The notes beneath the pieces are model-generated. The model did not search any database. It had not been told where the DNA came from and was given only the letters and a program-made list of their open reading frames with translations. From NCBI GenBank assembly GCA_943789165.1, contig CALSTB010000008.1, positions 1-64,000 of the forward strand: a DNA stretch of 64,000 bases, in the 5' to 3' direction. This document shows positions 1-8,252 of this stretch, in pieces; position 1 is the first letter of the stretch; the number at the start of each line of letters is the position of its first letter. This stretch comes from an uncultured Bacteroidia bacterium (lineage in GTDB: Bacteria; Bacteroidota; Bacteroidia; NS11-12g; UBA9320). The translations under genes and the position numbers were made by a program.

Positions 1-783
1 AAAGAACTTTGCAGACCGCATCAATGCTCCCAATTGAAGTAAATTGGTTTTGCCAGCAAAGTTTATGGCGTTTGTTGTTTGGTTACATACTTCGGCATTC
101 AGTTCCTGCTCGTTTGGTGAACCCACTAATACCGTCTTAAGTGAATATTTCTCATGTATATGGTCTATCACTGAAGCAAATCGATCTGTTGGCCATCTTC
201 TCGCTTCATCTCTTGCACCGCAGTGCATCACCACACATTCATGTATACCTTGTTCTTCTAATAACGACGAAACAAATGCTTGGTCAGGATTCGGTTACGT
301 TGAGAATGTAGGTGTCGGCCAATTGATAATCATCTGGGAACAACCATTGTATCGTTTCTTGGTTGGTCTCTAGTTTCATGTTTTTGACCTCCCTGGAACT
401 TGTTCTCTCAGTCTGACGCTGCCTCTGTCTAAGTACATCGTGCACTTGCCTGACAACGCTCTCAAAAGACTTGTCCAATTGCCCCTAAAATCAATTTGAA
501 GGTCATACCGTTTCAATAATTCATTTTCGTCATTGAAAATGTTTCGAACAACCCCTGTTTGTCTTACCAAATCGTTATTCATTGACTTACAATACACATC
601 AATGGCGGCATCGGGATGCTGCTCAGCGATGGCTTCGATGCAATGAAGTGTATACATCATGTCACCTATTTCATCAAGCTTAACAACCAAAACAGAATCA
701 AGTTGATTAGGTCTTTGCTTAAAGGCATTCACCAACGATGAAGTGAATGACGTACAGAAATACAGTATTTTTTCTGTGTCCAC
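1..783 (-). pseudogene. Family 9 glycosyltransferase (heptosyltransferase-like), frameshifted and cut by the window edge
   Basis: The gene reads leftward and runs off the window start. Its first 120 or so residues (783 down to about 410) match the GT9 N-terminal half, with the motif VLVVKLDEIGDMMYTL and the segment DRGSVRLR. The family then expects RNKFQGGQKHE, which is present but one frame over. TNQETIQWLFPDDYQ follows in the third frame, and from about 285 to 1 the original frame resumes with VVMHCGARDEARRWP and LVGSPNEQELNAE, the nucleotide-sugar binding half. Three single-base insertions (near 405, 372 and 286) explain this and together restore the frame. GT9 enzymes transfer heptose or related sugars to lipopolysaccharide core from the cytoplasmic side. 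The start overlaps the stop of the cyclase gene by one base, so the two form an operon. It is either a pseudogene or a run of sequencing errors. Confidence 0.75.
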
Positions 784-1535
784 TAAACTGCTGTCAAAGG
801 GTAAAGTATGGGTTTGCTCGGACTAGCATCTGACTCAAACGCAGCGATGTGTATATGTAATAGGTACATGCCGTCTTTCGCTTCATTCGGAATGTAGGCA
901 AGCTCTGTAATAGTAGCTGAATTTCGCGGAGCTTTTGGGTATTGCCAAAAGGCGTGGTGTGCTAATAATTTACCACCGTCCTCTTCACGATCAACTGAGG
1001 GTAGATCCAGTATAATGTGCTGGATATTGTTGTCAGCAAGAAGCTTTGTAACAGAAGGGTCTAAATACGTTGGATTTGTTCCAGAATACCGTTTTTCCAA
1101 CTTAGTTTCATCGTTGGGAAGTGTTCGAATGACTACCGCTTCGACGCCGTCTAAATCCAAATCATTAAGCGAAGCCGCATACACAACTGAATCTCCGTTC
1201 TCCTTTATTTCTGGTTTTACAGAAATTACTGCAGCCATAAATTGAAACTGATCTAAACATTGATTAATGGTATATCCATCAGCACTGATGTGTCCCACAC
1301 ATTCTGTGTGTGTTCCGTTTCCATGTGCATTAAAAGTGATGTCCTCACAGTTACACGCACCTCCTTCAGCCACTGAACCAACGAATCCACCAGCTCTAAA
1401 CGGTTCAAATTGAGGGTCTGCCAAGTAATAGGCATTTACGTTGTGATTCCCATTTCTAATAGGAGTGGAGAGGTCGTGAAAAACTCGACTGTCGTACGAG
1501 TATTGTTTATCGTGATGGGTAAAACTGAATTTCAT
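783..1535 (-). CDS. Cyclase family protein (kynurenine formamidase-like metal hydrolase)
   Basis: About 250 residues. The hallmark metal-binding motif of the cyclase/kynurenine formamidase family is visible as HGNGTHTECVGH, and a conserved aspartate region (ILDLPSVDREEDGG) follows. Family members are cytoplasmic metal-dependent hydrolases that act on N-formylkynurenine or related cyclic amides. The substrate here cannot be read from the sequence. I start at the ATG at 1535 (MKFSFTHHDK). A longer version from a TTG at 1553 would begin inside a promoter-like TATTTTTG. The gene lies just upstream of the broken glycosyltransferase and shares its transcript. Confidence 0.8.
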   Translation of the reverse strand: MKFSFTHHDKQYSYDSRVFHDLSTPIRNGNHNVNAYYLADPQFEPFRAGGFVGSVAEGGACNCEDITFNAHGNGTHTECVGHISADGYTINQCLDQFQFMAAVISVKPEIKENGDSVVYAASLNDLDLDGVEAVVIRTLPNDETKLEKRYSGTNPTYLDPSVTKLLADNNIQHIILDLPSVDREEDGGKLLAHHAFWQYPKAPRNSATITELAYIPNEAKDGMYLLHIHIAAFESDASPSKPILYPLTAV

Positions 1536-1550
1536 GTGAAAAGTAAAACT

Positions 1551-1558
1551 CAAAAATA
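1551..1558 (-). promoter_or_regulatory. Putative -7 promoter element for the cyclase operon
   Basis: TATTTTTG on the minus strand fits the Bacteroidota TAnnTTTG box. It lies 16 bases before the ATG at 1535 and overlaps the longer alternative start, which argues for the shorter protein. I see no clear -33 TTG. Confidence 0.4.
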
Positions 1559-1635
1559 AGCTTACTTCCTCTTTTTAGTCCATTCCACCGCTAGACTATA
1601 TAAGAAACTTAAAAATAATCGTTCTTTGTACGCGA

Positions 1636-2799
1636 ATGGCATTTAACAAGTACCAGACAAAAACGATTATTAAGGGTTTACTCTTTCTTGTCGCAATGCT
1701 CATTGTTGCAGTGTCTCTGCTGTATACCGACAATCTCGCCAAAAACTTAAAAGAAGACGAACGGACCAAAGTTGCACTATGGGCGGAGGCAACACGATTA
1801 ATTGCCACTTTAGAAGCAGAAGACGAGATGGATGTGACCTATGCGCTGTCTGTCATACGCGCAAATAATTCGATTCCTGTTATTGTGACGTTAGAGGATG
1901 GATCAGTCATCGCCCATCGAAATATTGATTCTTTATTGGCTGAGGATAAAATTTATATTCTTGAAGAAATCGAGGACATGAAACAGGCGAATGAGCCAAT
2001 CGTGGCAGGACTTTATGAGGATCAAAAGATCATTATTTACTACCAAAACTCGATTTTATTTACCAAACTCAAATTATATCCTTACGCCCAACTCATGATT
2101 ATCACCATTTTCTTATTGGTGAGTTATTATGCATTTAGTTATTCGAAACGGTCGGAGCAAAACCAAGTATGGGTTGGAATGAGTAAAGAAACTGCCCACC
2201 AATTAGGAACACCTATTTCTTCGTTGATGGCCTGGATGGAATTAATAAAGGCTAATGAGGGGCAAATATCCCAAGAGGTGTATGACGAGATTAACACAGA
2301 TATTGGTCGATTAGAGCTCATTACTGAGCGGTTCAGTAAAATAGGCTCTGAACCTATTTTGGTAAAAACGAATATGGCTCAAGTGGTTGGAGAAACAGTA
2401 GGTTATTTATCGAAGCGATTATCAAGTAAGGTGTCCTTTACAATTAACGATGAAACTACTGATGGATACTGTGATTTAAATGTTCCATTGTTTGCATGGG
2501 TTCTCGAAAACTTAACGAAGAACGCAACAGATGCCATGGGAGGGGACGGTGCACTTACATATACCATCACAGAAACTGACAAATACCTGTACTTATACGT
2601 ATCGGATACTGGTGTTGGGATTCCTAGTAGTCGCTTTAAAACTGTTTTTGAACCCGGATTTACTACGAAGAAACGAGGCTGGGGATTGGGTTTATCCCTA
2701 GTTAAACGTATCGTAGAAAACTATCATAACGGAACCATTATTGTCAAAGAGTCTATACCGAATGAACGCACAACGTTTAAAATCATACTAAAAAAATGA
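1636..2799 (+). CDS. Membrane sensor histidine kinase
   Basis: 387 residues with two membrane segments (about 11-30 and 149-166) that flank a roughly 115-residue extracytoplasmic sensor region. The phospho-acceptor box is KETAHQLGTPISSL with His188. The form HQLGTP is frequent in Bacteroidota kinases. The ATPase domain shows an N box (ENLTKNATDA, 291-300), the G1 motif DTGVGIP (324-330) and GWGLGL (348-353). It should autophosphorylate on His188 and pass phosphate to a response regulator. No regulator gene is adjacent, so the partner is unknown. The stop overlaps the next start as ATGA, so the TonB-like protein is translated from the same message. Confidence 0.9.
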   Translation: MAFNKYQTKTIIKGLLFLVAMLIVAVSLLYTDNLAKNLKEDERTKVALWAEATRLIATLEAEDEMDVTYALSVIRANNSIPVIVTLEDGSVIAHRNIDSLLAEDKIYILEEIEDMKQANEPIVAGLYEDQKIIIYYQNSILFTKLKLYPYAQLMIITIFLLVSYYAFSYSKRSEQNQVWVGMSKETAHQLGTPISSLMAWMELIKANEGQISQEVYDEINTDIGRLELITERFSKIGSEPILVKTNMAQVVGETVGYLSKRLSSKVSFTINDETTDGYCDLNVPLFAWVLENLTKNATDAMGGDGALTYTITETDKYLYLYVSDTGVGIPSSRFKTVFEPGFTTKKRGWGLGLSLVKRIVENYHNGTIIVKESIPNERTTFKIILKK

Positions 2800-3512
2800 C
2801 AAGGTTAACTTGTTTGATATGCTTGTGTGTTATGTCCATATTGTCATTCGGACAAAACGATGTTTCAGCCAGTTTTCCAGGAGGCGATGAGGCTTATGAC
2901 GCGTACCTACAAGCCAATTTGATATTTCCAGACAAGGCCATCGAATCTAGGACCACTAGAGAAATTAGAGTCGTAGTTGAAATAGATTCAACCGGTAAAG
3001 TACGGATTCAAGAATACGTGTATCCCAACAGTGGTTTGGGTTTTGAAGAAGAAGTGAAGCGATTTATCGACCACATGCCTTTATGGAATCCTGCAGTACA
3101 CAACGGAGTTGTGGCAAATTCTCAAATGGTGTTAAATTTTAATTTTACGTATATCGATCCAGAAATTGATTTCGATACACAACGCTATACGTATTATACA
3201 GAAAGTGAAGTACCACCTACTTTTGTGGGCGGCCTTGATTCGATTAAACGGTTTGTTAAAACTATGATGGTCGATACTTTTAACTTTGACTTTGACACGG
3301 TTGAAGCAACTATTCAATTTGTAGTCGGAGCAGACAGTTCAATTATTGACGCACAGGTGTTATTAAGTGATAACCAAATACCAGATGATTATTGGGTTTA
3401 CGTAATCCGTTCTTTGCCAAATGGAATCCCGGGTAGAATTCGGAAGAAACGCGTTAATGTTCAGTCAACGCTATCTTTAGTCATTGTTTCCGAAGCTTCA
3501 GACGACAGCTGA
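2796..3512 (+). CDS. TonB C-terminal domain-like periplasmic protein
   Basis: 238 residues with a signal peptide ending at SILSFGQ. Residues 27-118 resemble the TonB C-terminal fold: FPGGDEAYDAYLQANLIFP, then a strand pair (IRVVVEIDSTGKV) and LWNPAVHNG. A degenerate second copy appears from about residue 146 (PPTFVGGLDSIKRFVKTM), so the protein may be an internal duplication. It lacks the N-terminal membrane anchor and proline-rich spacer of true TonB, so energy transduction is doubtful. It is coupled to the histidine kinase by a 4-base overlap. Its last 52 bases overlap the convergent M23 peptidase gene. Confidence 0.65.
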   Translation: MTRLTCLICLCVMSILSFGQNDVSASFPGGDEAYDAYLQANLIFPDKAIESRTTREIRVVVEIDSTGKVRIQEYVYPNSGLGFEEEVKRFIDHMPLWNPAVHNGVVANSQMVLNFNFTYIDPEIDFDTQRYTYYTESEVPPTFVGGLDSIKRFVKTMMVDTFNFDFDTVEATIQFVVGADSSIIDAQVLLSDNQIPDDYWVYVIRSLPNGIPGRIRKKRVNVQSTLSLVIVSEASDDS

Positions 3513-4768
3513 AGCGCATTCAATTGTTCCATCCATTGTTCAGATTGACTTGTAAAATCTGCCATGTTTTGTTCTGATACTGGCGTTGTTGGAGGTGCCT
3601 TGATTTTGAAGGGGTCTACCTGTACACCGTTATCCCAAAACCTAAAACAAAGATGAGGTCCTGTCGCCAATCCCGTACTTCCTACATAGCCAATGACTTC
3701 ACCTTGTTTGACATATCGACCATTTTTTATACCACTGGCAATCCTGCTCATATGTAAATATTGCGTGGTGTATCGACTGTTGTGTTGCACTTTCACATAT
3801 CGTCCGTTGCCCCCAGAATAGCTTGCTGCAATGATTTTACCATCTCCGACTGTTCTAATTGGTGTGCCTCTCGGCGCAGCATAATCAGTTCCCAAATGCG
3901 CCTTCCAACGTTTTTGCACAGGGTGGAATCGTCGTTTGGTATACCGCGAGCTTATCCGGCTGTATTTGAGCGGAGCTTTTAAAAAGGCTTTTTTAAGATT
4001 TTGGCCTTGGTCATCAAAATACCCAACATCTCCTCCTTTGTTATACGGGAATGCATAAAATGAGTCTCCTCTGTGATAAAACAAGGCGGCTTTAATTTCT
4101 CCGATATCGATAGCCTTACCGTTAACTTGGTATTCATTAAAAATGACTTTGAAAAAGTCGTTTTTATCTATTCTAAAAAAGTTGACTTGCCAGGCAAAGA
4201 CTTCGGAAAGTTTGATGCCAAGTTCGTACGAGGTATTGGCAGCAAGTATACTGTGGTACAAGGTGTTGTCAATAGTCGCATAAATTGCACGTTGAATCGT
4301 GTCGACCGGCACCTTGTGTAAATACGCATAAGCAGAATCTTTGAAACACAACACGAGTTTTTCAGTTTCACTTACATGGTATATCAAATGGGAAGCCCTT
4401 TTGTCTTTTTTGATTTTGCGATAGACCATATTCACAGGCTTGTCTGCAATAATCTTATTAATTGGGAACAGCGTATCCGCAATGCCTATGGCTTCAAACA
4501 ATAACGAGTCGTCTGTTTCATAATCGTCGAAAAAATTCGAGAATACTGAGTTTCTTCTCACCTTAAAGCTGTCTATCAAGTCTAAATCACGGTTTAATTT
4601 CAAACCATAATAGAGCATGGAAGAGTCAATGACAGCAACTTCTTCCACCGGGATTTCCACTTCCGAATATTTAGGTGAAGAACTGTTTTTGTCAGGTTTG
4701 CACCCAAACAGCGAAATAATGACGTAAGTCAGAAGGGTTGCGGAGGTTAGAAGGCGTGAGTTTTTCAA
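3461..4768 (-). CDS. M23 family peptidase lipoprotein (LytM-like)
   Basis: 435 residues. The N-terminus has a lipobox around Cys23 (ISLFGC), so it should be an outer- or inner-membrane lipoprotein facing the periplasm. The C-terminal M23 domain (about 290-400) shows HLGTDYAAPRGTPI, with the first His and Asp zinc ligands, QYLHMSRI, and GPHLCFRFW. The usual HxH is HxC here, a variant I recall from Bacteroidota members. It is likely a cell-wall endopeptidase or a regulator of one. The start is TTG at 4768. The N-terminal 270 residues match nothing I recognise. The 3' end overlaps the convergent TonB-like gene. Confidence 0.85.
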   Translation of the reverse strand: MKNSRLLTSATLLTYVIISLFGCKPDKNSSSPKYSEVEIPVEEVAVIDSSMLYYGLKLNRDLDLIDSFKVRRNSVFSNFFDDYETDDSLLFEAIGIADTLFPINKIIADKPVNMVYRKIKKDKRASHLIYHVSETEKLVLCFKDSAYAYLHKVPVDTIQRAIYATIDNTLYHSILAANTSYELGIKLSEVFAWQVNFFRIDKNDFFKVIFNEYQVNGKAIDIGEIKAALFYHRGDSFYAFPYNKGGDVGYFDDQGQNLKKAFLKAPLKYSRISSRYTKRRFHPVQKRWKAHLGTDYAAPRGTPIRTVGDGKIIAASYSGGNGRYVKVQHNSRYTTQYLHMSRIASGIKNGRYVKQGEVIGYVGSTGLATGPHLCFRFWDNGVQVDPFKIKAPPTTPVSEQNMADFTSQSEQWMEQLNALQLSSEASETMTKDSVD

Positions 4769-4837
4769 ATAAGGTGGCGTTATAACACTATCAAAACAAA
4801 TTATGGAACAATAATATTATGTTTCTTGTTGAACCAA

Positions 4838-4845
4838 TACCTTTG
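4838..4845 (+). promoter_or_regulatory. Putative -7 promoter element for trxA
   Basis: TACCTTTG is a full match to the Bacteroidota TAnnTTTG box, 38 bases before the trxA ATG. The expected upstream TTTG is not obvious at the usual 19-23 base spacing. Confidence 0.55.
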
Positions 4846-4882
4846 CAGGAAAGATTTGTTAACGAATTAAACACAAAATAAA

Positions 4883-5203
4883 ATGGCATTAGAATTTAAT
4901 GATGGCAATTGGGAAGCAGAAGTAATAAATTCTGACGTTCCAGTTTTAGTAGATTTTTGGGCGGTATGGTGCGGTCCATGTAAAATGATTGGTCCAATCG
5001 TAGAAGAATTAGCTACTGAATATGATGGGAAAGTAAAGATTGGTAAGATGAACGTAGATGAGAATCGCGAAACACCAATGAAATACGGTATCCGAAGCAT
5101 TCCTACCTTACTCGTTTTTAAGAACGGTGAAGTCGTTGACAAATTAGTAGGTGCTGTACCTAAGAGTACGATATCTGGAAAACTAGAAGCTCAATTGGCA
5201 TAA
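4883..5203 (+). CDS. trxA: Thioredoxin
   Basis: 106 residues, the normal length for a stand-alone thioredoxin. The redox site is FWAVWCGPCK with Cys30 and Cys33, and the cis-proline loop is RSIPTLLVF. It has no signal peptide, so it acts in the cytoplasm as a general protein disulfide reductant that is recharged by thioredoxin reductase. It is a single-gene unit with its own promoter-like box upstream and a strong terminator immediately after it. Confidence 0.97.
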   Translation: MALEFNDGNWEAEVINSDVPVLVDFWAVWCGPCKMIGPIVEELATEYDGKVKIGKMNVDENRETPMKYGIRSIPTLLVFKNGEVVDKLVGAVPKSTISGKLEAQLA

Positions 5204-5234
5204 GTAATAGCCAAGACAACAATATTATACTAGG

Positions 5235-5267
5235 AACGATGGTTATTTTTGTGACCATCGTTTTTTT
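5235..5267 (+). terminator. Rho-independent terminator after trxA
   Basis: A perfect 9-bp stem, AACGATGGT (5235-5243) and ACCATCGTT (5254-5262), with a 10-base loop is followed by a run of T to 5267. The next gene's ATG starts at 5268, directly against the T run. Confidence 0.9.
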
Positions 5268-6170
5268 ATGGATTTAAATAAAGACATCATACGCATTGAG
5301 AACCTAGAATTGCTTGCGAAACAAGTGGTTGAAGGTTTCATAACTGGTCTTCATAAAAGTCCATACCACGGCTTTTCAGTCGAGTTTGCTGAACACCGAC
5401 AGTACAATACGGGTGAAAGCACACGAAATATCGACTGGAAGTTATACGCCAGAACTGGAAGACTGTATGTCAAGCGATTTGAAGAAGAAACGAATCTGAG
5501 ATGCCAACTACTGTTGGATGTTTCTTCCTCGATGTATTATCCAAATCAATCTGAGAACAAGATTAAATATGGGATTGTGGCTGCGGCTTCCATCATGCAT
5601 ATGTTGCGGAAACAACGTGATGCTGTTGGTTTAACCCTGTTTCATGACGAAATCATCGACCATATTCCAGCGAAGTCTTCAGCAAGTCACCACCTACAAC
5701 TGTTAACACGTTTGACCAATGTGTACGACGAAACGACTGTGCAGAGAGAAACGGATGTAACCATGGTGTTACATGAAATTGCAGAAAGAATTCACAAACG
5801 TAGTTTAGTCGTAATTTTTAGCGATATGTTTGATTCTGGCAATGAGGCAGCGTTATTCGATGCTTTACAGCATTTGAAATTTAATAAGCACGAGGTCATT
5901 TTGTTTCATATAATGGACCACAAATCTGAATTGAATTTCGAGTTTGAGGATAGGCCATATACCTTTGAAGATATTGAAACAGGAGATCGCGTAAAGCTAT
6001 TTCCTTCTGAGGTGAAAGAAAACTACCAAAAGGAGTTGACTTCCTTTTATACAAGTTTGAAAAATAAATGTACTCAGTATAAAATCGACTTTGTTGAGTG
6101 TGATATCCAAAAACCAATGGATCAAATTTTACTTCCATTTTTAACAAAGCGCCATAAAATGAGGGCTTAG
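5268..6170 (+). CDS. DUF58 domain-containing protein (vWA-like)
   Basis: 300 residues of the DUF58 family. The conserved N-terminal block is present (GLHKSPYHGFSVEF, AEHRQYNTGESTRNIDWK, LYVKRFEEETN). It leads into a von Willebrand A-like fold whose metal site is DVSSS at 84-88. In Bacteroidota these proteins usually sit beside a MoxR-type AAA ATPase and BatA/BatB proteins and act in envelope stress or protein assembly. None of those partners is in view here. No signal peptide or membrane segment is seen. The ATG abuts the trxA terminator. Arginase starts 13 bases downstream. Confidence 0.85.
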   Translation: MDLNKDIIRIENLELLAKQVVEGFITGLHKSPYHGFSVEFAEHRQYNTGESTRNIDWKLYARTGRLYVKRFEEETNLRCQLLLDVSSSMYYPNQSENKIKYGIVAAASIMHMLRKQRDAVGLTLFHDEIIDHIPAKSSASHHLQLLTRLTNVYDETTVQRETDVTMVLHEIAERIHKRSLVVIFSDMFDSGNEAALFDALQHLKFNKHEVILFHIMDHKSELNFEFEDRPYTFEDIETGDRVKLFPSEVKENYQKELTSFYTSLKNKCTQYKIDFVECDIQKPMDQILLPFLTKRHKMRA

Positions 6171-6182
6171 TCAATTTACCCA

Positions 6183-7124
6183 ATGAATAGAGACGTCGTA
6201 ATAGTAGAAAATCCATCTGAACTTGGTGCTGGGACTAGAGGTGCTGGTACAGGCCCATTTGCTGTTCGTTTACAAGACAACCAGACAGGCAATACGGTTT
6301 ATGGTAAATACCCTTTTCAAACGGTAGAAACTTTCAATGGTGCGTTGTGTACGCCAATCACAACGCCAAATGCTAAGTATATAAAAGAAATCGTGGATCA
6401 AAACAATCGGTTGATTGACGTGTTGCATCCACTTTTTACTCAAAACAAATTTCCTGTAATTGTCTCAGGAGATCACAGCAATGCGCTTGGTACCATTGCT
6501 GCCATCAAAGATTTTCATCCAAAAAAGAGATTGGGAGTGATTTGGATTGATGCGCACGCGGATCTACACACACCTTATACAACGCCATCAGGAAACGTGC
6601 ACGGTATGCCACTTGGGGCCAGTCTAGGAGAAGGATACGAATCCGATGCAATCAATACACCAGAACCTGAAGTAATTGCTGGGTGGCATGACTTAACGCA
6701 TTTGGGTAAAAATAAAATTCATCCAAAGGTGTTGCCACAAGATTTGTCCCTAATCGCTATAAGGGATTTGGAAGACGCAGAGTGGAATGACATTGATGAT
6801 AATGACATTTTTAACTACGTTCCAGCACGTTTATTGAACAAAACAATGGAGCAAGTAGCCGAAGAAACACTTGAATACTTGAGTCATTGTGATCTTATAT
6901 ACATCTCATTCGATGTTGATTCTATGGACCCTTCCGTGAGTGTTGGTACAGGGACAAGCGTTCCAAATGGTTTGAGTTTAGAAGATGCCAAAGCACTACT
7001 TGAATATTTGTATGAAAGCCCTAAGGTCGCGGCTTTAGAGATTACAGAAATCAATCCGTTAATTGATCAAAACAACAAAATGGCCATCGCTGCTTTGGAT
7101 ATCATGAGACATTTACTTCCGTAA
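6183..7124 (+). CDS. Arginase family hydrolase
   Basis: 313 residues. The dinuclear manganese site of the ureohydrolase fold is intact: SGDHS (His98), WIDAHAD (Asp123, His125, Asp127) and SFDVDSMDP (Asp244, Asp246), with the late glutamate motif LEITEINP. The N-terminal GAGTRGAGTGP and the length fit arginase (L-arginine to ornithine and urea) better than agmatinase. Formimidoylglutamase cannot be fully excluded. It probably shares a transcript with the DUF58 gene. A weak hairpin follows the stop. Confidence 0.85.
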   Translation: MNRDVVIVENPSELGAGTRGAGTGPFAVRLQDNQTGNTVYGKYPFQTVETFNGALCTPITTPNAKYIKEIVDQNNRLIDVLHPLFTQNKFPVIVSGDHSNALGTIAAIKDFHPKKRLGVIWIDAHADLHTPYTTPSGNVHGMPLGASLGEGYESDAINTPEPEVIAGWHDLTHLGKNKIHPKVLPQDLSLIAIRDLEDAEWNDIDDNDIFNYVPARLLNKTMEQVAEETLEYLSHCDLIYISFDVDSMDPSVSVGTGTSVPNGLSLEDAKALLEYLYESPKVAALEITEINPLIDQNNKMAIAALDIMRHLLP

Positions 7125-7137
7125 ATCCGTCTATTTA

Positions 7138-7154
7138 AGTGAACGTGATTCACT
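7138..7154 (+). terminator. Possible weak terminator after arginase
   Basis: AGTGAA (7138-7143) pairs with TTCACT (7149-7154) across a 5-base loop. A T-rich but interrupted tract follows. The stem is short and AT-rich. Confidence 0.4.
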
Positions 7155-7197
7155 GAATTTTCTTCATTTTTTACTGGTTTTAACATAGTCAATGTGT

Positions 7198-7205
7198 TAT
7201 CTTTG
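7198..7205 (+). promoter_or_regulatory. Putative -7 promoter element for the PAS histidine kinase
   Basis: TATCTTTG matches TAnnTTTG and lies 45 bases before the ATG at 7251, in an AT-rich gap after arginase. Confidence 0.55.
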
Positions 7206-7250
7206 GTCAACTACTATATTACTTTTAAAGAAAATTATTAATAAATTCCT

Positions 7251-8231
7251 ATGAGTCTCTATCAACCTCCTAATGTTGAGACGATTGAGATTATCAAACA
7301 ATACTGTGCCCTGTTTGATTCCAATCCGAATGCCATTATAGTTTTAAATCCAGAACATGAATCGGTGTACCAAAATGCGTCGTTCTCAAGCCAATTTAAC
7401 GATTCGATTGATGAGTTATTAAGCATCGAGGAAGTCGCTGAAAATTGGGAAAAGCATTGTGATGCTGTTTTCCAATCAGGTTCGGATGAGTTTATCTATG
7501 ACAAATCAACAGGGATTGAGTTTCGAACGTTAAAACTCAATGGAAATATGTACTGCATGGTGTCCGTACCATCCACCACAGCGTTAATCATTCAAAGAAA
7601 TAAACAGGCCAACGTTGAACCTTCGACTATCAATAATGCAGATTTAAAACTCATTGATTCTGTATTAAAGAATTCACCGCAAGCAGTACTTATTCTAGAT
7701 TTTGATCGCCAAAAATATATTGCTGCAAATGATAAAGCCGAAAAACTGTTTGGATACGACCTAGAAGAACTAAAATCATTAAGCTTAGGCGATTTAAGTC
7801 CGGGCAAAGTAGAAGAAGGAAAAGAAGCTGCAACGGTGGCTGCTAGTCATTTAAAGCAATGTGTTCAAACGAATAAGCGTGTCGTTTTTGAATGGCAAAT
7901 AAGATTAAAGAATGGGACACTGCTTCCTTGCGAGGTAAGTGTATTCAAGTTGCCTACTCAGAATGGAACTTATATTCGAAGCAGCGTCATGGACATCTCT
8001 TTAAAGAGGGATTTTGCAAAAGACGTTGAAGAAAAAGAACTCCAGTTCGAAAGTAATATCAATCAGGCCATTCGTGAGCAACAAGAAAATTATTTAAAAG
8101 CGTTTGTTCGTGACAGCCCGATACCTGTTGCCATGTTAGACAACAATATGAATTACCTGTTTGTTGCTGAGGAATGGATTAAGACCTTCCCAACAAAACA
8201 CGGGGTTGATATTATTGGAAGGAATCATTAG
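7251..8231 (+). CDS. PAS-domain histidine kinase, N-terminal part (ends at in-frame amber codon)
   Basis: 326 residues of PAS-type sensor modules with no membrane segments. One lies at about 10-110, a second at 127-250 (VLKNSPQAVLILDF, LFGYDLEELKSL), and a third starts at about 278 (RDSPIPVAMLD) but is cut at residue 326. The reading frame continues without a shift past the TAG at 8229-8231 into the kinase half (8253-9980). Joined, the line GRNH-stop-ELNPHIPLRWK fits the PAS signature GxxHYExxPxIPxRWK, with the TAG standing where tyrosine belongs. The intact ancestor would be a single cytoplasmic kinase of about 909 residues. Either this is a nonsense mutation, a base-call error, or readthrough. 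Confidence 0.8.
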   Translation: MSLYQPPNVETIEIIKQYCALFDSNPNAIIVLNPEHESVYQNASFSSQFNDSIDELLSIEEVAENWEKHCDAVFQSGSDEFIYDKSTGIEFRTLKLNGNMYCMVSVPSTTALIIQRNKQANVEPSTINNADLKLIDSVLKNSPQAVLILDFDRQKYIAANDKAEKLFGYDLEELKSLSLGDLSPGKVEEGKEAATVAASHLKQCVQTNKRVVFEWQIRLKNGTLLPCEVSVFKLPTQNGTYIRSSVMDISLKRDFAKDVEEKELQFESNINQAIREQQENYLKAFVRDSPIPVAMLDNNMNYLFVAEEWIKTFPTKHGVDIIGRNH

Positions 8232-8252
8232 GAATTAAACCCTCATATCCCA

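Noticed and set aside
44..373. A 109-codon plus-strand frame
   Set aside because: It is antisense to conserved GT9 sequence on the minus strand.
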